64,000 bases of DNA from Fistularia commersonii (taxonomy: Eukaryota; Chordata; Actinopteri; Syngnathiformes; Fistulariidae): positions 13,366,001 to 13,430,000 of the forward strand of contig JBBMNZ010000019.1 in assembly GCA_037954325.1 (NCBI GenBank), in the 5' to 3' direction. The notes below the pieces were generated by a model. That model saw nothing but the letters and a program-made list of their open reading frames with translations. It searched no databases and had not been told where the DNA came from. Shown here piece after piece: positions 1-12,600 of this stretch (within the stretch, counting starts at the first letter, position 1; each line of letters starts with the position of its first letter). A program made the position numbers and the translations under genes.

Positions 1-1683
1 CCATGCCGGAAAGCACAGCTTTTGCCTCCAAGGACCAGTTCTGTGCTGGTGGCATAAGCAGGACCTCCACAATCGAAGGGATGTGGTCATTGTCTTACGG
101 CTGGTTGGCTTCAGCAGGTTGTGCCTGAGACATAGAGCAGGTTGCCTTGGAGGGCACGCTAAGAAGGACTTATAAATAAATAGTAAAAGCCGGAGAGACA
201 AGATGGAGCGGAACCACATCCCGCAGGCTCGGCCCACTCGGCCCGGTTGACCCTCTCGGGTTCACCGGAGTGCACGGTCTACCCCGGAACATCTGAGAAG
301 CTCAGATCCCTTTAATACCGCGGCGTCCTGGAGAGGCGGCGATTGGATAAACATGCTCAGAAAAAAAAAAAAAAAAATTCCACGGGTAAACGTTCTTTAA
401 TTAGAGACCAGAATATTGGTTCGGGGCAGTTACAGGCGGCGGGGATGAGCAGCAGACACGCCGGCGTTTGGCTATAAATGTAGCATACCATGAAGATGAA
501 CAGGCTGCTGACGGCGACCATGATAGCAGGTTCTGTTTGGTTTCCTCAGAGCCCAGTTTCGGATTTCCTTCACAATTCAGAGTTTGAATTTTACAAAATC
601 ATCCCTAATTAAATGCGGCGTGACTGATTCCCTCAGTTTGGCTGCGTGCTTTGAACGCCCCCCCCCCCCCCCAGCCAGTTTCCTCAGTTTCCGAGCCCAA
701 CTGTAATTTAGTGTTGCGGTTTCTGGGGGCTGCAGGCTATAAATGGCCAGGGAATTGGGTCGCGGCATTCCGCAGGGGCAGGATCGCATAAACGGCTTTT
801 TTGCCAGAGAAAGAAGACATCAGGTCAAATATTTATATTCACACGCCGGCTGCCATCATTGCTGGAGAGCAAACTGAAGAAGGGAGGAGGCTCAGTTCCC
901 CGACTAAACCACACCTGGGAATAAAACATGGCCACCGCCACGCTTACGTTTCCACAAAAAGGCAGTATTTGTTCATTTGTTCATTTCTTAACATCTCCGA
1001 TCCTGTGTAAGGGAGATTTTCACACCATTCACAAACGCGTGGTAAAACGAGCACTCCTGTACAGACCACACAAACTAACCGTGACCCAGAGACAAAGATC
1101 AAGAATGTTTTTCTTTTTTTTTTTTTTAATTTGTGGGTGTGGATAAGAAACCGATAAGGATCTCCAGCTCCTCACAGTGGAAGTTGGCGACCTCGGACCT
1201 CCCACCCCTCGGACTCCCCCGAGAACACCAGCAGGCGCCATTGTTTGACCCAACGTTTAAAAGACCACTTTAAAAAGAATAATAAGGGATCCAAACACAC
1301 AGAGTAGTATTCTTAAAGGTAATTTGACTAATTTGAGGGTAATTCTGGCCTTTTAGGGGGTAATTTCAGTCATTTTCAATGAACGTCTAGGAAGTCCTGA
1401 TATATTATTCACTATACTTCACTCATAGTGGTCCTTTCAGTTGTTTTGTATAAATAGGAAACATCATTACCTTTTGCCTTTTACCAGTACCTTTTGCTTG
1501 CTCTAAGCAATCTCAGGCAAAACTGCTCTCAGTTCGAACAAACAACCTTCAAGAAACAGGTAAAAACTTTTCTCTTTCAGGACTTTTTACTGCGCTGATG
1601 CCCCAGATCAGGTTAGGCAGCAAGTTAGGCTATGCAGTGTGTGTGTGTGTACGTTTGTGTATGTCTTTGTCAAAAATAAATCA

Positions 1684-1684
1684 A

Positions 1685-1715
<31 letters not shown>

Positions 1716-1721
1716 AATAAA
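1684..1721. repeat. (AAAT)n microsatellite
   Basis: About nine tandem AAAT units run into an imperfect A-rich flank. Confidence 0.9.
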
Positions 1722-1764
1722 ACTCACTAACCCAAGCTTACTGTTCTGTATATTTCCTGTCCAT

Positions 1765-2009
1765 GTCCATAGTCAGAAGTGCACCTCCGCACAGAGAGGA
1801 CAATGTAGCGCTTGATATAATGCCAATAAATGGGGGTAAAGAGGAAAAGCTTTAACTGTTATATTCGTTCATGATCTTTGCAATAAAATAATGTGAATAC
1901 ATTTCCTGTGCATCGTGTATTTGCAAGTGTATTTGCAGTCCCTATGTCCTCTATTGTAAGTCGCTTTGAATAAAAGCGTCTGCCAAATGCAATGTAATGT
2001 AATGTAATC
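1765..2009 (+). repeat. SINE/LINE-tail repeat, copy 1
   Basis: This ~245-bp sequence is nearly identical to 20650-20899. It ends in the fish/salmonid LINE-SINE 3' tail with the core AAAAGCGTCTGCCAAATG followed by tandem AATGT units. That tail is typical of SINEs mobilised by CR1/L2-clade LINEs. The family name is not determined here. Confidence 0.8.
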
Positions 2010-2106
2010 ATTAGAGGTGCCATCAGAAGCCGACGCAACCCTGAGCCGCCCATGTTCATTTACATTGTTTTCATTTCATTTTAAATGATATTACAATAAT
2101 ATGTAA

Positions 2107-2335
2107 TAGGTGGTCAGCAATTCTGCCTCACAAGGCCCCCTGGTTGGATTCCCAACAGGGGGCCTTTCTTTATGGAGTCTCCATGTTCTCACCATGCCTG
2201 CATGGGTTTTCTCCGGGTTCCACCCATTGACCAAAGACATGCAGGAGGTTTACTTGAGAACCTAAATTGTCCAGATGTCTGGATAAGTTATGTCTCAAAA
2301 TGATATGTGAATGGATCCAGCATCTCTGCGACTCT
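2107..2335 (+). repeat. Decayed fish interspersed repeat (GGGCGGCACGG family)
   Basis: The order of short blocks (CTGCCTCACA, GTCTCCATGTTCTC, TTTTCTCCGGGTTCCA, AAAGACATGCAGG, CTAAATTGTCC) is that of a very common teleost interspersed repeat. Related copies are seen at 43199-43432, 46879-47198 and, inverted, 47684-47950. Confidence 0.65.
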
Positions 2336-4371
2336 GACTGCAAAATAATCGGTATATATAATAATAATGCAAACCTTAGTTTAGTCTGATTATCGCATAC
2401 TGAGGATGTATACCAGGGTTTCTCTGTTTCGGATGAATGACTGGCACAGGTGGCAGAGCGTTTTCACCAAAACATAGGCTATAGCCAATCATGGCCGCTA
2501 ACTGGTGAGAGGCGGGGGTTAATGCTGATCCAATTACTTCAAACAAAAGCAATTCACTTTGCAGCCATCAGAAAAACAAACCAAAAAAACAGAGAAAGTT
2601 AAAACAGACACAATAAAACAAATAAAATAAAAACAGCATCCACATTAAAGCTTTCCCTTTTTAAAAAGTATATGAACTTAGCACAGACTGTATCTGTGTT
2701 TGCATCGAATGTGGCAAGGTGCGGCCAAACTTCTCACAATGTGAAACAAAGGTGTTAAACCTGTTGGATCACATGAAGTGAGGCTTCAGTGGAAGATATT
2801 GGGGCCTGAAGAAGCCTCCCAGATGAAGGGCAAAACATCTTGGAAGTGAAGAAAATCAAGTCCATTTGCAATGACATGAAGATTTTGACAGAATACAAAC
2901 TCTGCTTTTATTTAGATTAGGCTTAGAAATATATTCTGATGTTGTTGTCATGACCTTCCAGGTTCATTGCAAAATGACAAAAAAGGGGTGTGTAATGCGT
3001 CGGTATGTGAAGAAAAGGGAAATTTCACATTTTGTCAGGCGGTTGACGTATTGGGAGTGAGGATGGGTTCTACTGCCTGGCCATGAATAGGAACACTTCT
3101 TAAAATCAATAATAATTTCCTTGGATTTAAAATGTTGATTTCTAAGGACAACACGGCCGATAAAATCACTCACCACTGGACTGTGATTAGCATCCTTGCT
3201 ACTGAGGAGCGACAGACTCACAGAGTCAAAGTCAGAGCATGCTGACTTTGGCTCTCATTTTTATATAAAATGACTACAAATGGTGAAAGGACACAACCCT
3301 GGAGACAGACAGAGAAATTACCCTTACCCTGTGGGGTCAGTAAGTTAATAAGTCAACTAGCTAGTTTACTATACCCTGGTCAAGGGTGTATGTGCTGGTA
3401 AGACAAATAGCTAAAATGTGTGGTTGTATACGATCAATAAAAAACAGACGCGCAAAAGTACAAGCTCCCTCAAGATGACCCAACTCCATGAGGAGACGAC
3501 TGCATCATCTATACCCCCCCAGGATAAATGCGACAATTCATACCTATGGATTATTATGAGTCGTCAATTAATCTTGAATTAATTAATCAATTGATATTGC
3601 AGGCTGGTTTTGGACAGGTGGAAGGAAGATGGACAACTTGGAAAGAACCCAGGCAGATATGGAGAACCTGAAGACTCCACACAGACGTTGTGAGTGTTTG
3701 ACCTTCATCCTAAGTAGCTCCAAGCTAAGACATCAATGTTTGGCGTGTTTTGTGTTTTTACGTCAGCATCGGGATTTAGCATTGGGTCTTAATGTGTGGT
3801 TTTGTTAATAAACCCAATATTTGTCCGATTAGAATCCGAAATGTATTCAATATCCAAATGTTAATGATCAAAAAACATCAGCTGTTAACTTCTTTCTGGT
3901 TGTTCTCATCTCTTTAGACAAGGCTGTACATTCTGTTTATTTTATGAATTACAATATTACAATCAAACAAACTGGAAAAAAAAATAAAATTAAAAAAAAA
4001 ACCTTAAAAAACACAATTTTCTAAATTATTTACAGGTCAATTCTAAATTGCACTGAATCTCTTTAGGTCTGACATGGAGTTCATTCGGAGTCAGAAAGAT
4101 TATGACTTAGAGTGGAGAAAAACAAAACAGCAGAGGACAAAGGAAGTGAATCAAGACTAAAGCAATGGTTAATCTAAAAACTTTTAAATGTGTGAGTGTG
4201 TGTGTCCCACTGACTTTACAGGCACTTGTCTTTTCCCTCAGAAGAGTCACACAGATTGCAGGCTGATTCCTGGATGTGAACTGAAAGACACATTTGGTTC
4301 CTTTTCCCTTTTTTCCACCATTGATCAAAAATAATTCAGAAAAAAATGTTATTAAAAAGGGGGTATTCTTT

Positions 4372-4490
4372 TTTTCCCTTTCAGGGGTCACCTCAGCCAA
4401 TCATCTGCCTCCATGTAACTCTCCAACTAACTTCCTGTCCTCTTCCCCTCCATCTATTATCCTGCACTGAACTCCTGGTAGCGGCGGTGA
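4372..4490 (-). mobile_element. RTE-like LINE 3'-end relic
   Basis: The run beginning CCCTTTCAGGGGTCACC and followed by decayed copies of the block order seen at 61135-61270 and 36430-36570 matches the antisense 3' end of the RTE-like LINE at the right edge of the window. It is short and decayed. Confidence 0.4.
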
Positions 4491-5290
4491 GAAGTGCGCA
4501 AAAGAACCACAGGGGGTTCTCAACTTTCAGGGTTTCGAATTTGGGTCATTAATCCCAACAATTCTGACTTGAAAAACACAAATTTTGACTTGAAGCAGTG
4601 CAGCGTAAAATTCAAACGGTGTAAGGACATGTAGTCAGTTACTGTGTGACGTGTTTACATCTTTTTCTGTGACTTTTCAAGATGGATCCCAGTATAAGGC
4701 GGACTCTTCCGATGGCAGCATGGGAAGGATAAGGAAAGGGATTACGTTAGAAGGGAAATCAGAATGGGCTAGAAAGGTAGAATACATCTCTGCCTTTAAG
4801 CTAAGATCAATAGGCTAAGAGGCCGAAAACTTTTAGATTGCCATTATGGGGAATTTATCTCATTTTCATGTTCGTTTAATTAGTTTCATTTTTTTAATTT
4901 TTGTCTTTTAAACACATTCTCCCTTTCATTTCCCAATGGCCTCATTGTGTTTCTCAATACATACGTACGACTTAAGTTGGTGCTAGGCTAGCAAGGTGAC
5001 CGAGGCCATCATGGATCACTAGTTAAGAGCGTGAGGCTATGGTTGATCGCTAACTAGGTGAGACAGAGGCAAAGGCTGGTTCGAGCTGGCTATGTGACTA
5101 TGGATCGGTCCCAACATACGTGGAAAATCAGATCTCCAACCCTGAAATCTGTCCAAGAGGAAAAAAAGAATTGTCCCCCATTCTACAACACAAAACTCAC
5201 AAGGTGATTCACATTTGGCAGAAAAAAAGCGAACGCGTAGAAATCAAAATTGAAGAATCTGGACACTTTGTGCGGGTCTGTTTGTGTCTC

Positions 5291-8200
5291 CTAGAGTTTC
5301 GGCCGCAGGGATCCAATCACCGGCTTCTCTGAGCAGAATTCCTTCCACCAGCCGGGCCGCTCCAACACCTGGGGGGCGTGCATCACCGTCGCCCAGAGGT
5401 TCTTGTACAGCTGCAGAAACACAAACACACAATCCGGGGTCACACACCAACACACACGTGGACTGCTCAGCTGAACGACCAACAATTCACTACCGACAAT
5501 TCAGAAGCTTCAGTGTGAACCTGCTGCCTGTGTTTGGACTGTGGGCGGAAGAACCTGGAGGGAACCCAGGCAGAAGGAACCTGGTAAATCTTTGGTACTG
5601 AACCAGAAGTCTTCTGGCCAAAGAGCAGAAAAATGGGGGCCTGTGTTCTCTACCAGGTGAGCGGTCACTGTTATCAAATGCTTTTGACTCAGACTGGATT
5701 CTTGGAAGAGACGCAGCAAAACTCTCATCTTCCAGGAACAAGATTAAATTGTCTGTTGACACAGCAACACACACACACATTTCCTGACAGCAAATTAACT
5801 TTCACCTGACCTCGAGGCAGAGCGGCGATAAATCTCCGTCATTAAGTTGGTCTTCGGCCATGAAGCTCGGCTCTTTATCCCCAAAAAGGAGCTGAATTTC
5901 CCCCTTGCGTACTCGGGGAGGGACAGTCAGCATACCTCCTATGAAGGTTTGCCGTGATTTCTCAGAATGATGACTCAGATACACATCGGCATTTACACAT
6001 TACAGCAGGGGTGGGCCATCAAGGCCTGCAAGGCCTTCTCTGCTGGCCTAAAAAAAATATCTGAATCACAGGGGGGGGGGGGTGCACAATCAGTTCTGCT
6101 AGCCCTTAACGCAAAAAAATAAGTGTTGATGACGCTGTTGCTTCAACCGATCAGATTTTGAGTTAGCGACATCAAAGCCTTTGAGCAGGCTACAGCAACG
6201 TCAGTGTATTCACACCCTCTGATTGGATAGTCAGAAAGTGGCCAGAGATATCCCAGGCCAGAACTGACTGAGGTAAATGTCAACCTGGGAGGATTGTTCA
6301 CCCTCTCTGCACACCCGCAGAGACGCGTCCAGCGGATGTGCAGGCGAGGAGGTTCTGGCCCCAAACCAAGGGGCCGCGGTCATTTTATACCATCGCCTCA
6401 ACAGTCAGGATCACTTCCTAATAAGGACTTGTTTTACGCACTCTTGGAATTCGGGCACTTGGGGTGCCAGGCAGTGCCCCGGACAAAGCACCCCGGTGCG
6501 TGATCGATTACGCACGGGGGATGTCAGTGGAAGAGTACACAGTTGGGCATCCTTTTGTCGTCACATGATGTGTTCCCGGGGCGAATTATAACACTACACA
6601 AGTTATCTATCTGCGATGCACCTCTCTTTTTACTGCATTTCTGCATAATAAGATGTTTTTTATAGCCATAAACTAATTATTGGAAAGTGGATTCAGAGCA
6701 CTACTGAAGGCCTAGGTGTAAAATGTTAGGCCCGCCACTGCACTACAGGATATAACGTTGGCGAAAAACGTATCTAGAAAAGCCTCCTTTGTAAGTAGCT
6801 TTGCGCTTTGAGGCAGCAATGCTGCGCAGAGCACTAGCTTGCATTAGCACTCGCTTGACTTGAGGATATCATGGTGGATCCCGAGCCTTCACCTACCTCC
6901 ATGATGTTATAAGATGACCGTTTTATTAATGTTTTATTTTGAATATTCGTGTTTTCTCTGACCTTTACCCATCCAGTCTAGAGTGGACCGCGGTTTGATC
7001 ATTTTAAAAAGAGGAGCAGCATTCATTCTGTCGCTAAATGAAATCTAGCTATAAGTTGTAGCAGCGTGTCCAAGTTACATTTAGCAGCACAGCGTAGCAA
7101 TAAGTGTTTAGCCAGTAAGTTAAGCAATAGAACACCGAATGAAAAACTCCCTTTGTCACAGATTCTGTTCCCAAATTTTATGGACAGAATTTCTAGGTGC
7201 AGCCAGGGTGTCGAGGGGATCTGGTTTGGTGGCCTCAGGATCGAGTCTCTACTTTTTGCAAATGATGTGGCTCCGTTGGCTTCATCAGGCCATGATATCC
7301 AGCTCTCACTGAAGTGATTCACAGACGAATGTGAAGCGGCCGGGAGGAGGATCAGCATCTCCAAATCCGAAAAATGGTGCTCAACCGAAAATGGATGGAA
7401 TGCCCACTCCGGGTCGGGGGAAGAGAACCTGCCCCAAGTGGAGGAATTCAAGTATCTCAGGGTCTTGTTCACAAGTGAGGGAAGGATGGAGCGGGAGATT
7501 GACAGGCAGATCAGTGTGGCGTCTGCAGCGATGCGGACTCTGTACCAGTCTACTGTGGTGAAGAGGGAACCGAGCCAATTAGCGGTCGATCTACGTTCCC
7601 ACCCTCACCTATGGTCACAAGGTGTCAGTAGTGACCGCGGATACAAGCGGCCGAAATGAGTTTCCTCCGCAGGGTGGCCAAACTCACCCTAAGAGATAGG
7701 GTGAGAAGTTTGGTCATCCGAGGGGAGCTCGGGGTAGAGCCGCTGCTCCTCCGCATAGAGAGGAGCCAGATGAGGTGGCTTGGGCATCTGGTCAAGATGC
7801 TTCCTGGACAAATCCAGGATGCAGAATGTTCATCTGGGAGGAGACCACGGAAAGACCCAGGGCACGCTGGAGAGACTGTCTCCAGGCTGGCCTGGGAAGG
7901 CCTTGGGGTTCCCTCAGAGGAGCTGGACCATGTGGTGGGGGAGAGGGAGATTGCCCGGGACCAAACTCCAGATAAGTGGGGGAAGATGGATGGACATTTA
8001 CACCCCATATTTAAGGTATTATCTGATTAAAACTCGGCATTTCTAAGAATTAGAAATCAGGGTTTCTCCTATTTTTCATAATACCACTGCAATTTCACAT
8101 CGTGATACAGTTTGATCACAAATTGTGAACGGCAATACGGCATGGGACTGCTGTACGAGAAAATTGAGTTGAGAGCTCGAGCGATAAAGCGGGACAGAGG

Positions 8201-9594
8201 TTCCCCGCAGACAACGCCTACAACATCACCATTTGCCAATCACAGCACGGTTGGGAGGAGAGGAAAAAAAACAACACAAAAACATTGAACACAGCTATCC
8301 GACTTTTTGCAAAATTGTTACCTGTCCGTCTGCGTTGCCAATGGGTGAGTTGAGGATAAAATCAGGCGGTGCGAAAACATCTATCAGAGAGACGGCGTCG
8401 TCCTTTAACTGAAAAAAAAAAGGTACAGTTTCACAATCAGAGCGGATAACGGCGTGGTGAAGCTCTGTGGCGTTTAGGGGATGCACCAAGCACCCTCTCT
8501 CCAGGTCAGGGGTTTATTGTGCAACAACTTGTGAAGGATTAGACTGAAACGAAGGGCTGAGTCAGAGGTGAGTCAGGCCCACAGCTGCTTGCCAGCCAGA
8601 CGTGACTCACAACGCTAAGTGACCATCATGTAAACAAAAGGGTTTCTTGAGCGAAAGGTCATGGCCCCTCCGCCCGTCCAGTAATTTGGATTGTCAGAAA
8701 AACTCCCTTAGCTGTTCGTTTTGAGCAAGATAAGCAGCGGAAGATGGATGGATGTATGTTCTTCATTTTAAGAATTATTTTAGGAATATCTATTTCATTG
8801 CAATTTTTTTTTCCTCAGGAAAATGGCATAAAAAAGTTTTACTATTTTAGTTTTTCTTTTTTTTAATTGTAATTCTAAATTGGAAGGTTACGGTGATAAC
8901 AGTCTAACACAACATGTGCCATTTTTATGTTGCTCAAAATATGTCGTACCCGCCGGAACGCCCTTTAATGAGCTTATGCAGCTGTGCCATGCAGAAAAAT
9001 CCCATTAATCAGATAAAATAAACATTTTAACTGGCTGTTATATATATTTTACATGGTTCATTAAAACTGTCTTGTTTAATCATGGTTGACAGCTGACTAC
9101 ACGCCCCAGCACACGGAGGCAAAGGGCATTTTTTTGTTTTGACGCGTAGTATTTTCCTTTCCTTTCTTTTTTTTTTTTTGAGTTGAAAATGTTTTTTGTT
9201 GCGCACAGAAATAAATTGCAGCACACTCTCCTTTCTTTTCTATATGTAGCATAAAAGTTAAAAGAATATATACAGATATATGCAGTTTTCTCTTCTAAAT
9301 TTCGCTGTGTTTTCTTTTCTACAGGATTACTGCAGGAAACAGGTCTAAATGTTTTTTTGAGTGTTTAAGGTTTAAGGCCTAAACCATCAGACGAAAGAGT
9401 GACACCTCACTCAAGGCTGAGTGTCAACACCTGAATAAAATTATATCCTCTGTCACTAGATGTCTTGTGAGAGGTTCATACCTGGTAGCAGAGCATGATG
9501 ATGGCCTTCTGGACCAACTCCGCTGGCCTCCTCCCGCTGAAGTAACCACCTGCACAGGAGTCACCGTGTACAACTAACATTAGCATATGTGTGC

Positions 9595-9642
<48 letters not shown>

Positions 9643-12600
9643 GGCGTACCCTGGTAGAGTGTGGCCATGTGGCTGCTGAGGCTCCACAGTCCATAAAGAG
9701 CACAGAGCTTCCTAAGGACATCTCTGAGGCCAGAAGGCAAGTCCCCCACTGTCAAGTTGTGGAACCTCTTCAGGCAGTCGTGTTCGATGTAGGCGAGGGC
9801 CAGTGTGCGGCAGTAGTAAACCTGAACACACACACATACGCACACTGTGGAATCTGCAAACATCATCCCTGGGATACCTGAAAGCCATTCACACACCTGG
9901 CTGTTGTTGCGGACGTCAAACTCGCTGGAGCCCAGGTCCCGCTGCTCCTCCAGCCTGGCCTGGCTCTCCTGAAGCAGGAAGCAGACCAGCCACCTATAGG
10001 CTGCCAGCGGCACTGTTGGGGGGAGGAGGCGATTCTATCAAATCCATCCATTTGTGTGAAGAAATGTTTGCTGATGGGCTGAGGCAGCTAATAAATTCTA
10101 TTATGTGGTTACATAGAGCAGGGGTGGGCAAACTTCTGGACTCCAAAGAGCTCTAAAGTTTAACAGAGGGGTTGGGCAAAGAGCAGTTTGTGTGAAAATT
10201 GAGGTGAAAAAGTGTTTTTTAAAGAAGAATATGTTTCTCATCAGGCTCCAAAGCATCAAGTATGGGTAGTAATTCTACAAATGTTATTTTATTTCCAATT
10301 CAGAAATACTTTTTACAATTCAATGTAGTTAATAGTAAGTTAATATTATAATTTCCCATTTATTGTTTTCGGAAAAAATCTTAAAACACTTTTATGCAAA
10401 TGCTCACAAACCTCCGAAATAAAGTAAAAGTAAAATGTTTGCATACAAAAAAAAGTTTTTGAATTTTTTTTTTTTTAAATATGTTTTTCTGCATTTTGGT
10501 TGAACTTGCTTTTTTGTTGTTGTCAAATCCATGTTTTTACAGAAAAAACAAACAGGATGACACGGGGAGCAATACGCCTATACTCCAGCAAAGGTCTATG
10601 TGTCTGGAGAGCGCCATCTATTGGGGAAATGTTGACAAAAGGCAAAAACAAACGAGATAACGTAATACTATGATATTGAAAAACTTGGCGGGCTGTATTC
10701 AAAAGCCTAACTGAGCCAGAAAAAAAATTCAACTAGTAGATCACAAACACTGTAAAAAATACTTAATAGCCTTTATGCTAACAAAAAAAAATGGAAATCA
10801 TAGACAAAGTCAAATAAAAAGTCACATTCATTTCTCTGCATTTGCATTTCTCACAATCCCACGATGACATGAAATTAAAAGAATAATAATAACAGAGTGC
10901 AAATTAAACAGCAAAGTGCACATGAAACGGTAAACATTAAACCAAAAGGTATAAAGTGCACGCAGATACAAACTGCTGGTTAGGTGAAAAGATGACACAT
11001 TTAATGGCATGATGAGTGAAGTGTATAAATATGTGTAATTTGAATATAGAGTAGCAGCAGAGGTTTTTCTGTGCAGTTTAGTGCAAAAGGTCAGTAGGTG
11101 CTACCATAATGGTATATGGTACAATAGCAACATGAGGTTTTTTTTTTACTCATGACAGGGCAAAAAATTGCCTGTGGAAGTTCTCAGTCAGGTCATCATG
11201 AATTCTTGTTGACATCTTCTTGTCGTGAAATGTCATCAAGTGAATAAATTCTAGTCCAGTTGCCTCGGCAAGAAGATTTTGACAAGAATTTAGTGGGGAA
11301 AAAAAAGGTGCTAGTGCAATATATTGTCAGAATGACAATGAGTAATGAAATGATGCGCTAGAACTCCAATTTTTTTGCCATCCAGTGAAGATGGCAAAAC
11401 TCACGAGTTTGGGAAAGTACGTGCAGAGAGCTATAGAGCGTACCTGCAGAATCTAAGCAGTCTTCCACGGCCTCTGCTGTGAACGTGCTGCCGAGGATCT
11501 CGTCAAAACTGTCCAGGAAGTCCACCGTGTGAAGGGGGGATTCAATCCGCACTCCGTCTAAAACACACGCCACAGCGGGGGAAACAGTGACCCAACGCTG
11601 ACCCAGGATTTTACAGAAATCTCACAAAGTTCTAGATCATAAACACTAATATCTTTCATTTTCAAGTTCATAGAGACTTAAAGCCCCGTTGCTCTGACAG
11701 AAATTTCTTCTCATACCATTGTAGCTGCTCAGCTTCTGAAAGCTGGCTTGTGCTACCATAAAATGGCCAAACACAGCAATACCTTGACTTAGGAGTTCAT
11801 TTGGTTCCATGAATGAGCTTGTGAGTCAATTTGCCCATATATCAAATGAAAAACTCCTGATCAATATTAATCTGTTCCAGCCCTCAGGTTTTGTTACTGG
11901 TTTATAAATAAAAAATGCATTGTACAAATAACTAAAGGTGGATACAAAATAATAATGCTGGTGTAACTGACCGCGGCTCTTCAGCTGGAACCAGCCGAGC
12001 AGGTAGTTACTGGTCTGCTGCAGCAACACGTTGTTGTCTCCCTCGTAGGTGCAGTTTGGGTCGTTGTCATTCCGCAGGTCGCCGAGCCGATTCACTGTTA
12101 CACAACGGTGTCTCAGTCAGGTGTTTTTTTTGTTGCTGGTTTTTTTTTTTTTTTGCAGACGTGTGTCTGTATCTGTGTGTCAGACTCACTGGCCAGATAT
12201 CCGTGTCCGCCGCAGGCCTCCCTGCACTCCTGGATCCCTCTCTGAGCGGTCCACGAGCCCAGAGGCTTGCCGGAGCAGCTAAGGGCATGGATCTCCCGAC
12301 CCATTTCAGCCTTTAAAGTGGCACAAATGCACAAGAAAACAAAGACAAACAGAGGACAAAGACAAACAGAGGGAAAGAAAGATATTGTTATTATTTTTGC
12401 AATACTCATATATTTGCAATTAGGGTCCTTTTGATTGTTGCTTTTTATTTTTTGTTTGAAATTTTTGTTTGCTAGTTTTATAACAAAAAAATCCTTGCGT
12501 ATGCAAAACCTCTGTCCATGAAAACACATTTATGATGTTTTTTTTCTTAGGTATTTCCAAGCCTTCTGCTCATTTCCAGGCATTTTTTTACTTTTTTTCT

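Larger units (their letters stand above)
1..5290. other. Intergenic, repeat-bearing, no gene recognised
   Basis: I see no exon with splice sites or recognisable protein similarity here. On the minus strand an open frame of about 74 codons runs off the left edge from about 222, but it matches nothing I know and is short enough to be chance. The stretch holds poly-A and poly-C runs near 361-377 and 660-672, an AAAT microsatellite, a LINE/SINE-tail repeat, a fish interspersed repeat at 2107-2335, a short related piece near 3605-3690, and an RTE-like tail at 4372-4490. The 3' UTR of acox3 must lie below 5291, but I could not choose a polyadenylation signal. Confidence 0.6.

Noticed and set aside
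1..222. Minus-strand open frame running off the left edge
   Set aside because: About 74 codons open by chance is not unusual; no family resemblance or splice signal was seen.
7023..7472. 149-codon minus-strand frame
   Set aside because: It is the antisense shadow of the plus-strand LINE fragment.
9561..10013. Long minus-strand frame with a His-Thr run
   Set aside because: It reads through two real acox3 exons, one intron and the GT microsatellite; only the exon parts (9897-10012 and 9650-9821, the latter in another phase) are coding.
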